Below the pieces are notes generated by a model, which worked only from the letters and a program-made list of their open reading frames with translations, had not been told where the DNA came from and searched no databases. From an uncultured Chloroflexota bacterium (GTDB lineage: Bacteria; Chloroflexota; Limnocylindria; Limnocylindrales; Limnocylindraceae): DNA of 8,558 nucleotides. The stretch covers positions 1 through 8,558 of the forward strand of contig CAINCM010000079.1 in NCBI GenBank assembly GCA_903847005.1, in the 5' to 3' direction. The position numbers were made by a program, and so were the translations under genes. The first letter of the stretch is position 1. Every line of letters starts with the position of its first letter. Of this stretch, positions 1-6,216 are shown one piece after another.

Positions 1-856
1 CTCCGAGGAGTCCGACGTGCACACGACCGAGGCGCGGGAGATCGACTTCGATCCCATTGCGACCGCGCGGGCGAACCTCGCCGTGCGTGGCGACAGTGAG
101 CGGCGCGCCAACCTCGTGCGCTCGCTCTTGCACCACACGCAACGCACCGCCGCGCTCGCTCGCACCGGTCACCGCTCGGTCCCCTGACAGGATGATCGCC
201 GCCTTCTCCCTGGCGATCAGTTCGATGGTGTCGCCGAGGTACTCCTGGTGATCGAGCCCGACATTGGTCACCACCGCCACGCCGCCATCCCAGGCGTGCA
301 TGGCGTCGAGGCGCCCACCGAGTCCGACCTCGACGACCGCGCGGTCGATGCCCGCACTGCGAAAGCCGTCGAAGACGACCCCTGCAAGCAGTTCGAACTC
401 TGTCACCGGGCCAACCGAGGGCTCGACCTGGTCCGCGGCAGCGAGTGCGCGGTCCACGGCGACGGCGAACTGCAGCGGCGCGAGCGGCTCACCGTTGATG
501 CGGATCCGCTCGCGATACGAGATCAGATGCGGCTTCGGCGTGCTTCCGTGTCGCACGCCCCCTGCATCAAGGGCGGCGGAGACGAGTGCGCTCACGCTCC
601 CCTTTCCATTGGTCCCCGCAATGAGTGCGCCGCGCACGCCGCGCTCGGGGTGTCCGAGCGCTTCGAGGAGCGCAACGGAGCGCTCGAGGCCGAGTCGCAC
701 GCCGAAGCGACCGCGTGCGCTGATCGCAGTCTGCGCCGCGGACCACGCCTCCGGTCCACGCGCTTCGGCGATCGCGCGGCGCATCCGATCACGCGCCGCT
801 TCGACCTCGCGCCGCAGCGCATCGACAACAGCTGGGTCGGTCGGCGACTCTGGCAT
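1..856 (-). CDS. folC: Folylpolyglutamate synthase / dihydrofolate synthase, N-terminal part (cut by window edge)
   Basis: This Mur-ligase-family enzyme adds glutamate to folates (and in many bacteria to dihydropteroate) using ATP in the cytoplasm. The visible 285 residues carry the P-loop GTNGKGS (about 81-87), then KPHLISYRERIRING (about 108-122) at the family's usual SPHL...ERIRING position. These are followed by EVGLGGRLDAMHAW (about 176-189) and TNVGLDHQEYLGDT (about 197-210), with the REKAAI lysine at about 218 that is usually carbamylated. The family is normally about 430 residues, so roughly the last third lies off the left edge. ATG 856 was chosen because a TACGCT hexamer sits 6 nt upstream and nothing resembles a Shine-Dalgarno site; an in-frame TTG at 895 is less likely. 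About 45 residues precede the conserved start of the fold, longer than usual. It is transcribed divergently from the gene at 904. Family identity is near certain; bifunctionality is not shown. Confidence 0.95.
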   Translation of the reverse strand, partial: MPESPTDPAVVDALRREVEAARDRMRRAIAEARGPEAWSAAQTAISARGRFGVRLGLERSVALLEALGHPERGVRGALIAGTNGKGSVSALVSAALDAGGVRHGSTPKPHLISYRERIRINGEPLAPLQFAVAVDRALAAADQVEPSVGPVTEFELLAGVVFDGFRSAGIDRAVVEVGLGGRLDAMHAWDGGVAVVTNVGLDHQEYLGDTIELIAREKAAIILSGDRAVTGASERGGALRVVQERAHEVGAPLTVATHGEVRPRGRNGIEVDLPRLGRVHVGLLG

Positions 857-862
857 CCACTG

Positions 863-871
863 AGCGTAGCG
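863..871 (-). promoter_or_regulatory. Extended -10 promoter of folC (leaderless)
   Basis: On the minus strand CGC-TACGCT ends 6 nt before the folC ATG at 856. That spacing puts the transcription start at or next to the A of ATG. No Shine-Dalgarno sequence fits in the remaining CAGTGG. The hexamer matches TANNNT, and the same geometry recurs at four other starts in the window. Confidence 0.5.
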
Positions 872-887
872 GTGAATCTGCTCCGCG

Positions 888-896
888 TGCCACAAT
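888..896 (+). promoter_or_regulatory. Extended -10 promoter of the Ig-like protein gene (probably leaderless)
   Basis: TGC-CACAAT ends 7 nt before ATG 904, with a TG extension one base before the hexamer. CACAAT departs from TANNNT at its first base. The CAGGGGC between it and the ATG contains a purine run, but too close to the ATG for a normal Shine-Dalgarno site. This promoter lies back to back with that of folC within a 47 bp gap. Confidence 0.45.
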
Positions 897-903
897 CAGG
901 GGC

Positions 904-2130
904 ATGGCAGGGTTCAATCGGCCCGGATCGCAACCGCCAGGGCGACGCGGTCTCTTTGCCAACCGCAGCGAGCGTCGCGGCGATGATCGCCGACAGTTCC
1001 GCCGTGTGGACTCAGCGGCACCGACGCGCGCCGCGGTCTCGTACACATCTCAACGTGCGCCGAAGGGCGGTGGAGGTTCGTTCGGTCGCGCGATCACCAC
1101 GCTGATCACGCGCCTCGTTGGGCTCGGCGCGGTCGTCATCCTGATCGTTGCTGCCGTCCTCGGCGTGCGACTGGTCATCTCACTCGGTGAACCGACGCAG
1201 AGTGCCGCGCCGAGCGACGCGGTCCCCTCCGCCGCCGCTGGACGACCGCTCATCGTGGCGCCCGATCCTGCAACCGTCGCGTCGTCCACGATCACCATCC
1301 GTGGCTCGCTCCCCGACGATCTGCTCGGCATCAGCAACGCGCTGCTGCGCATCAGCGTCGTCGGGGCAGACGGCGCTCAGCGCACCGGTGCAGAGATCGA
1401 ACTCCCTCGCACCCCCGGCTTCGAGGTGAGCAGCATCCCGCTCACCGAAGGCGAGAACGAGATCACCGCGGTCGTAGTGGTGGATGGCGTCGAACGAACG
1501 CCGAGCGATCCGATTTCGGTCACCCGCGACAACACCGCGCCACCCGTCGAGATCACCTCGCCGACCCCAGGGCAGCTGGTGAGCGGCGCAGAGGTCACCG
1601 TGCGCGGGACGAGCGAAGCTGGCGTGGAAATCCTCTTGCGCAACGACACGTCGGGGCTCACCGCGTCGGGCAAGGCGAACGGAGACGGAAAGTATGCGGT
1701 GAACATCTCGCTCCGCGACGGGGTGAACCTCCTCACCGTGGTTGCCACCGACACGGTGGGAAACAGCGCGCGCAGCAGCGTGGAGATCACCACGAACGCC
1801 TCGGTCGGCCGCGTGATTGTGGTGGCGAATCCCGCAACGATCTTCTTGAACAAGTCGCCGAAGGCGTTCCGCATCACGTCCACGGCAACGGACTCGACCG
1901 GTGCGACCGTGTCGGGGGCGACCGTCTGCATGATGATCACCGCGCCGGGGCTGGCGCCGATCTCGCTCCCCTGCACGACGTCAGATTCAAACGGCCGTGC
2001 GATCGGCGAATACACGTTCCCCGAAAACTACGAGACCGAGGGGCGCGGACTCATCCTCGTCACCTACACCCTTCCGCAGGGCGATCCGCTTGAAGCGACC
2101 ACGCCGTTCACCGTGAAGAAGAAGCCGTGA
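904..2130 (+). CDS. Membrane-anchored protein with bacterial Ig-like domains, function unknown
   Basis: The 408-residue product has a basic Arg/Pro-rich cytoplasmic N-terminus (1-65), one membrane segment (about 70-93, LVGLGAVVILIVAAVLGVRL) and a long extracytoplasmic part after an Ala/Ser/Pro linker. The outside part looks like three beta-sandwich modules. One (about 116-207) ends in a GENEITAVVVVDG turn. The second (about 213-297) is a clear Ig-like repeat, with TSPTPGQLVSGAEVTVRGTS near its start and GVNLLTVVATDTVGNSA near its end. The third (about 302-404) resembles an invasin/Big-type module (TGATVSGATV, TTSDSNGRA) and carries the only two cysteines (Cys342, Cys357), which could form a disulfide outside the cell. 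No catalytic motif, sorting signal or lipobox is visible. The stop overlaps the next gene by one base, so the two are probably co-translated. A role in adhesion or as an envelope scaffold is inference. Confidence 0.85.
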   Translation: MAGFNRPGSQPPGRRGLFANRSERRGDDRRQFRRVDSAAPTRAAVSYTSQRAPKGGGGSFGRAITTLITRLVGLGAVVILIVAAVLGVRLVISLGEPTQSAAPSDAVPSAAAGRPLIVAPDPATVASSTITIRGSLPDDLLGISNALLRISVVGADGAQRTGAEIELPRTPGFEVSSIPLTEGENEITAVVVVDGVERTPSDPISVTRDNTAPPVEITSPTPGQLVSGAEVTVRGTSEAGVEILLRNDTSGLTASGKANGDGKYAVNISLRDGVNLLTVVATDTVGNSARSSVEITTNASVGRVIVVANPATIFLNKSPKAFRITSTATDSTGATVSGATVCMMITAPGLAPISLPCTTSDSNGRAIGEYTFPENYETEGRGLILVTYTLPQGDPLEATTPFTVKKKP

Positions 2131-2453
2131 TGGACGGCGGCAATCTCGCCTGGCAGTACCCTGCATGCGGCGCCCTGCAAGAGGAGACGGGGCGCTGTTG
2201 GGTCTGCCAAGCCCCGACGACCGCGTGCGGCACCTGTCGCCATCTCCGACGCGCCGTCGTGGGAAAGATCAGCTACTGCGGGATCGACAAGAAGAGAAAG
2301 CTCATTGCAGAGAGCGATGTCCGACCATGCTGGACCGCGCCGGTGGAACTACAGCGCGCCGCGAGCCATGGACGCCGTGTTGACGGCGCAGATGTGCGCC
2401 TCCCGCGACTCAGTTGGGCGAGCGGCGGTCTCTGGGAGGGGCTGGAGGCGTAG
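2130..2453 (+). CDS. Small cysteine-rich zinc-ribbon-like protein
   Basis: A 107-residue protein begins at ATG 2130, sharing one base with the preceding stop (TGATG); a GTG one codon earlier is the alternative start. Cysteines lie at 13, 23, 26, 33, 36, 50 and 67. The first block reads YPACGALQEETGRCWVCQAP, which looks like a CPxCG...CxxC zinc ribbon whose first Cys has become Tyr10. The second block, CGTCRHLRR ... YCGIDKKRK ... RPCW, has its own CxxC plus two more cysteines and could bind a second metal. The C-terminal 35 residues have no recognisable motif. There is no membrane segment or signal peptide, so it should be cytoplasmic. Overlap with the membrane-protein gene suggests a functional link, but the role is unknown. 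The even codon use and cysteine pattern argue for a real gene. Confidence 0.75.
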   Translation: MDGGNLAWQYPACGALQEETGRCWVCQAPTTACGTCRHLRRAVVGKISYCGIDKKRKLIAESDVRPCWTAPVELQRAASHGRRVDGADVRLPRLSWASGGLWEGLEA

Positions 2454-2460
2454 CGCTACG
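2449..2460. repeat. 12-bp perfect palindrome holding both convergent stop codons
   Basis: CGTAGCGCTACG is its own reverse complement. It contains TAG (2451-2453) ending the plus-strand gene and TAG on the minus strand (2458-2456) ending the kinase gene. It has no loop and no T-run, so it is not a convincing intrinsic terminator. Confidence 0.6.
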
Positions 2461-4234
2461 GACAGCCGGCGAGTGGCGTCCCGAATGGGCTCGTCGACAC
2501 GATGGTCACGAGGCTTCCGCTAGGAACCAGCACGCCCGCCGCAGGCGAGATCACGTCGACGATCTCCGTTGGGTCAAGGGCGGCCGACGCAGGGTCGAGT
2601 GCGAGCCCGACCGACTCGAGCATCAGCGCCGCCTCGCCGACGGCAACGCAGCGCAGCACCGGAACCGCAGTATCCGCAACACCCGAAGGGGAGGCGCTCG
2701 ATCCGGGCGACGGTTCAGGTCCGAGCGAGACCACGAGGTCGACACGGCTCCCGTTCGCCACCTGAAGTCCCGCTCGGGGGTTCTGCTGCAGCACGCTCCC
2801 CAACGGTGCGTCAGGCGACCAGGCCGAGATGACCTGGCCGAGCCGAAGGTTGGCGGCGCGAAGTTGCCGTGTCGCCTCCTCCTCGGTTGCGCCGAGCAGA
2901 TCGGGCACCACGGCGAGTCCGCTCCCCGCCACCACGCGCACTTCGATCACGCTGTCGAGCGGGACGAGGGTCGAGGGGTCTGGCGACTGCGAAAGGATGG
3001 TGTCCACCGGGAGCGATTCTGACGTGACGCGCTCGGTGACCTTGATGCGCAGTCCGAGCTGTTCTGCGATCGGGATCGCCTCGGCGAGGGTGAGCGAGGT
3101 GATCGGCGGAACCTTGACGTTGTCGTCCGGTCCCGCGCCTGCGTTGATCAAGCGCAAGCCGAAGATCACCACCGCGAGCAGGGCGACAACCGTCACCGCA
3201 ACTCCTGCAATCGTGAGCAGTGTGGCGCGCAGCGACATCGCTTCGTCCTCTTCCGGCGGCGTCGCTTCGTCAAACGGATCGAGCGGCGACTCTGGTTCGC
3301 CGGGGCCCGCCTCGCCGGCCACGCGCGCTACGCGCGTCCCTGCGAGCGCACGCGGTGCTCCCGCAGCAGGGCCGACCGCTCGCGGCGGGATCGACGTTCG
3401 CCCAACCTTCACCACGTACGACTCCAGCGCATCTGCGACGAGCGTTGCACTCTGCGTTCGCTTCGACGGACGTGCGGCGAGCAGCTGAAGCGTGATCGCT
3501 TCGAGCTCCGCAGGGATGTCTGGTCGCAGCGTGCGCGGCGAAGGAGCCGTCTCGTCGGCGTCGCGCAGTGCGGGTCGCCGTCCGGTGAGCAGTTCGAAGA
3601 GCACCACCCCGAGTCCGTAGAGATCCGACGACGCCGTGGCCGGAGCGCCTGCCGCAACCTCTGGCGCCACATAGTGCGCCGTCCCTGCGGGCGCACCCGT
3701 TCCCGACGTCCCGGTCGGGAGTCCGTCTTCGAGAATCGCGTGTGCGATGCCGAAGTCTGCGATCTGCGCGCGGCCCTCTCGACCGATCAGGATGTTGCGA
3801 GATGTGACGTCGCGATGGATGATGCCGCGCTGGTGTGCTGCCGCCAGGCCGCGAGCAACCTGCGCTGCGATCGCCGCCGCGCGACGTGGAACGAGCGGCC
3901 CCACTCGACGCAACATGGAGGCGAGATCCTCTCCGTCGACGAACTCCATGATGATCGCCGGCGCATCGCCCTCGGGCGTCACGTCGAACACCGCCGCCAC
4001 GTTTGGATGCGCAATGATCGCGGCGGCGCGTCCCTCTGCACGGAATCGTGCGGTGGCGTCGGCGGATGCGGCGAGTGCGCCGCGCAGCACCTTCACCGCC
4101 ACGTCGCGACCGAGCACCTCGTCTGTTGCGCGGAAGACCGTGGCGGCCGCGCCTTCGCCGATCTGCTCTTGCAGCCGATATCTCCCCGCGACGAGATCTC
4201 CGGGCTTCAGGCGTACCGCGGGCGTTCCGCTCAC
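2456..4234 (-). CDS. pknB: PASTA-domain Ser/Thr protein kinase (PknB/PrkC type)
   Basis: A 592-residue membrane kinase. The cytoplasmic kinase domain (about 15-275) has a glycine loop GEGAAATV (26-33), ATP-binding Lys48 (VAVK), catalytic loop HRDVTSRN (140-147), DFG (160-162), VAPE (189-192) and the distal Arg259. A flexible Ala/Pro/Glu-rich juxtamembrane stretch (about 280-333) leads to one membrane segment (about 337-362). Outside are PASTA repeats at about 372-437 and 438-506, then a Pro/Ser linker and a weaker third repeat (about 522-583) bracketed by Cys529 and Cys591. PASTA kinases of this kind bind peptidoglycan fragments or lipid II and phosphorylate division and wall-synthesis proteins; that is family knowledge. 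The catalytic loop lacks the usual HRDxK lysine (Thr144 instead) but has Arg146. GTG 4234 overlaps the galU TAG by one base and lacks a good Shine-Dalgarno site, so it is probably translationally coupled to galU. Its stop faces that of the Cys-rich gene across 2 bp. Confidence 0.95.
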   Translation of the reverse strand: MSGTPAVRLKPGDLVAGRYRLQEQIGEGAAATVFRATDEVLGRDVAVKVLRGALAASADATARFRAEGRAAAIIAHPNVAAVFDVTPEGDAPAIIMEFVDGEDLASMLRRVGPLVPRRAAAIAAQVARGLAAAHQRGIIHRDVTSRNILIGREGRAQIADFGIAHAILEDGLPTGTSGTGAPAGTAHYVAPEVAAGAPATASSDLYGLGVVLFELLTGRRPALRDADETAPSPRTLRPDIPAELEAITLQLLAARPSKRTQSATLVADALESYVVKVGRTSIPPRAVGPAAGAPRALAGTRVARVAGEAGPGEPESPLDPFDEATPPEEDEAMSLRATLLTIAGVAVTVVALLAVVIFGLRLINAGAGPDDNVKVPPITSLTLAEAIPIAEQLGLRIKVTERVTSESLPVDTILSQSPDPSTLVPLDSVIEVRVVAGSGLAVVPDLLGATEEEATRQLRAANLRLGQVISAWSPDAPLGSVLQQNPRAGLQVANGSRVDLVVSLGPEPSPGSSASPSGVADTAVPVLRCVAVGEAALMLESVGLALDPASAALDPTEIVDVISPAAGVLVPSGSLVTIVSTSPFGTPLAGCP

Positions 4235-5121
4235 TACTTGCGATCCTGGGCGTGTCCGGTGAGCGACGTGCGCAGTGCAGCGCCGTATGTGGGGTGATCG
4301 AGCGCGAGATCCAGGTTCGCGCGCAGCCAGCCCTCGGGCGCGCCGACGTCGTATCGCGTCCCGCTGAACTTGAAGCCGACAACGGGCTGGTCGGCGGCGA
4401 GCGCCTGGATCGCATCGGTGAGCTGGATCTCTCCGCCCGCGCCGTGTTTCGTCCGCTCCAGCTTCTCGAAGATCTTGGGGCTCAACACATACCGACCCAC
4501 GATCGCCAGGTTCGATGGTGCATCTTTCGGCTCTGGCTTCTCGACCAGCCCGCGGAGCGGAATCGTTCGGCCGCCATCCGACGACGGGAGGGTGGGATCG
4601 GGCTCGACGATGCCGTAGCGGCGCGTCTGATCCGCTGCAACCTCCATGAGCGCGACCACCGAGGCGCTGCTCTTCTCGTACGCCCCGATCAGTTCGCCGA
4701 GCGCCGGGCTCCGGCCGACGATCAGATCGTCGGGGAGCACCACGGCGAACGGCTCGCGTCCCACCGCGTCGCGTGCCATGAGAACCGCATGCCCGAGGCC
4801 GAGCTGCTCCTTCTGACGAACCGTCACCAGGTGCACCATGTCGGCCACGGCGCGAACCGCGCGCAGGTGCTCGATGTCCCCGCGAGCCTCGAGGACCGCC
4901 TCGAGGTCAGTCGCGCTGTCGAAGTGGTCTTCGATCGAACGCTTGTGTTCGCTCGTGACCAGGATGACCCGCTCGACTCCCGAGGCGATCGCCTCCTCGA
5001 TGGCGTACTGGATGACGGGGCGATCCACGACCGGGAGGAGCTCTTTCGGTACCGCCTTCGTCGCGGGGAGGAATCGAGTGCCCCAGCCGGCGACCGGAAA
5101 GACTGCGGTGCGAATCTTCAT
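4234..5121 (-). CDS. galU: UTP-glucose-1-phosphate uridylyltransferase
   Basis: This 295-residue cytoplasmic nucleotidyltransferase makes UDP-glucose from UTP and glucose-1-phosphate, the glucosyl donor for envelope glycans and glycolipids. The signature AGWGTRFLPATKAVPKELLP spans 11-30. Other motifs are QKEQLGLGHAV (103-113), the metal-binding region VLPDDL (128-133), VEKP (193-196), GGEIQLTDA (229-237) and YDVG (257-260). The length is normal for the bacterial GalU family. ATG 5121 was chosen because GGAGG (5131-5127) lies 5 nt upstream; an upstream TTG at 5124 would abut that site. It has its own promoter-like element in the 54-bp gap after the membrane-protein gene, and its stop overlaps the kinase start. 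Paralogues that use dTTP (RmlA/RfbA) have a different signature (GGxGTRL), so GalU is favoured. Confidence 0.96.
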   Translation of the reverse strand: MKIRTAVFPVAGWGTRFLPATKAVPKELLPVVDRPVIQYAIEEAIASGVERVILVTSEHKRSIEDHFDSATDLEAVLEARGDIEHLRAVRAVADMVHLVTVRQKEQLGLGHAVLMARDAVGREPFAVVLPDDLIVGRSPALGELIGAYEKSSASVVALMEVAADQTRRYGIVEPDPTLPSSDGGRTIPLRGLVEKPEPKDAPSNLAIVGRYVLSPKIFEKLERTKHGAGGEIQLTDAIQALAADQPVVGFKFSGTRYDVGAPEGWLRANLDLALDHPTYGAALRTSLTGHAQDRK

Positions 5122-5124
5122 CAA

Positions 5125-5131
5125 CTCCTCC
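5125..5131 (-). promoter_or_regulatory. Strong Shine-Dalgarno of galU
   Basis: GGAGGAG on the minus strand precedes ATG 5121 by 3 nt (5 nt from the GGAGG core). It selects the ATG over the in-frame TTG at 5124. It marks galU as a leadered mRNA, unlike the other promoter-proximal genes here. Confidence 0.75.
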
Positions 5132-5148
5132 GTGCGGCGGTGATCACG

Positions 5149-5157
5149 AGGATAGCA
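5149..5157 (-). promoter_or_regulatory. Extended -10 promoter of galU
   Basis: TGC-TATCCT on the minus strand lies about 28 nt before the galU ATG. It would give a leader of roughly 20 nt containing the GGAGGAG site. A TTGAGG about 19 bp upstream, overlapping the stop of the preceding gene, could be a poor -35. It suggests galU-pknB can be transcribed independently of the two upstream genes. Confidence 0.5.
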
Positions 5158-5175
5158 GCCGTCTGAGCGTGGGCC

Positions 5176-6204
5176 TCAACCGCGAATCCGACGCAGCACC
5201 GCACGAAGCGGCGCGCCGACGAGTGGAAGTCCGATCTCGTTCGGCTCTTCCACGCTGGCAAGGAAGCCGAGGAGGAGGAGCGCGGCGCCGAGCAGCTTCC
5301 CGAGCGCGTACGCCTCCGTCGATCCGCCACGATTCAGCGTGTCGGTAAGGCTCGGCAAGAATGCACCGAGCGCAATGAGGATCGTTGCGGGGACACGTCG
5401 ATTCAGCGTTCCTTCGCGCCACGCGCGCATCGCAAGCGGGAGGCTTCGGAAGAAGTTCACGGTGAGTGCGACTGGAGCGATCGCCAGATTGAAGAGGAGT
5501 TCGTCGCCGCGCTGGTTCGGATCGCTGGAGTACGGCAGCGTTCTCCGCTTCGGCATGAACACATACGCGGAGAAGAGTGCGCCGGTGAGGAGCGCGAGCG
5601 CACCGCTCACATTGAGCAGCGGTGTGAGAAGGCGGAGCGACGGTGGAAGGAGCAGGGCAACCGGCGCACCCGTCGCGGGGTCGACGGCCCACCCTGGCGC
5701 TGGAAGCGGTGCGGTCGCAACGAGTGGGAGCGCCACCACGCTCAACGCCACCGTGAACAGGACTGCGGCACCGCTCCACCGAGGGCTGGCAAGGTAGGTG
5801 AGCCATGCGATCACGACGGCCGTCGCCCACGCCGCGAGCGCATATCCGAGCGCCGTGGGCCCGGCACCCGCATCTTCGAGTCGCCGCGCGACAAGGATGG
5901 TGAAGAGTCCCGCCAGCGCGAGACAGAGCGCATACCAGTAGCCGAAGCGCGTCTTGGCGAGCAGCAGGATCGTTCCCGCGCCGAGCCAGCCGGCGGTCCA
6001 CACCGCACCGGTGAGATACCAGACGCGATAGAGCGGTTCGCTCCAACCCGCAAGTTGGGCTGCGCTCTCAGCACCCGCGGCAACGGCGAACGCGGTTGCG
6101 CCGAACGCCCATGCGAGCTGGTACGGCGCGCGCCGAGCCGCGTACTGATCGAAGAGCAGTGCCGCAAAGAGTGCGGCGAGGAGCGTGGTGGCGACGGCGA
6201 TCAC
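5176..6204 (-). CDS. Polytopic integral membrane protein, function unknown
   Basis: A 342-residue, very hydrophobic protein with about eight to ten membrane segments (approximately 2-18, 28-50, 60-83, 88-106, 118-138, 145-165, 188-214, 236-255, 272-290, 297-317). The longest soluble stretch (about 217-235, MPKRRTLPYSSDPNQRGDE) is charged and probably cytoplasmic, and the protein ends in a basic tail (LRRIRG). No transporter signature, ATP-binding motif or catalytic motif was recognised. GTG 6204 is supported by GGAGG (6213-6209) 4 nt upstream. It follows the 119-residue gene by 12 bp and is therefore probably co-transcribed with it. It precedes galU and the PASTA kinase on the same strand, so an envelope role is plausible but is only inference from context. 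Confidence 0.85.
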   Translation of the reverse strand: MIAVATTLLAALFAALLFDQYAARRAPYQLAWAFGATAFAVAAGAESAAQLAGWSEPLYRVWYLTGAVWTAGWLGAGTILLLAKTRFGYWYALCLALAGLFTILVARRLEDAGAGPTALGYALAAWATAVVIAWLTYLASPRWSGAAVLFTVALSVVALPLVATAPLPAPGWAVDPATGAPVALLLPPSLRLLTPLLNVSGALALLTGALFSAYVFMPKRRTLPYSSDPNQRGDELLFNLAIAPVALTVNFFRSLPLAMRAWREGTLNRRVPATILIALGAFLPSLTDTLNRGGSTEAYALGKLLGAALLLLGFLASVEEPNEIGLPLVGAPLRAVLRRIRG

Positions 6205-6208
6205 GCGT

Positions 6209-6213
6209 CCTCC
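6209..6213 (-). promoter_or_regulatory. Shine-Dalgarno of the 342-residue membrane protein
   Basis: GGAGG on the minus strand lies 4 nt before GTG 6204 and supports this non-ATG start. A short hairpin (6225-6212: CCGGC, loop GTAG, GCCGG) overlaps the first two bases of this site and covers the preceding stop codon. Confidence 0.65.
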
Positions 6214-6216
6214 GGC

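Noticed and set aside
248..1105. 285-codon plus-strand open frame across folC and the start of the Ig-like gene
   Set aside because: It is antisense to the folC P-loop region and crosses the divergent promoter region.
2165..2523. Small plus-strand frames at 2165-2383 and 2305-2523
   Set aside because: They are shifted readings overlapping the Cys-rich gene and the kinase 3' end, without motifs or ribosome binding sites.
3270..4415. 381-codon minus-strand open frame overlapping the kinase
   Set aside because: It is an Arg/Ser-rich shifted reading of the kinase domain, not a second gene.
4048..5166. 372-codon plus-strand open frame opposite galU and the kinase N-terminus
   Set aside because: Both overlapped genes are unmistakable, and the frame's translation is low-complexity with no motif.
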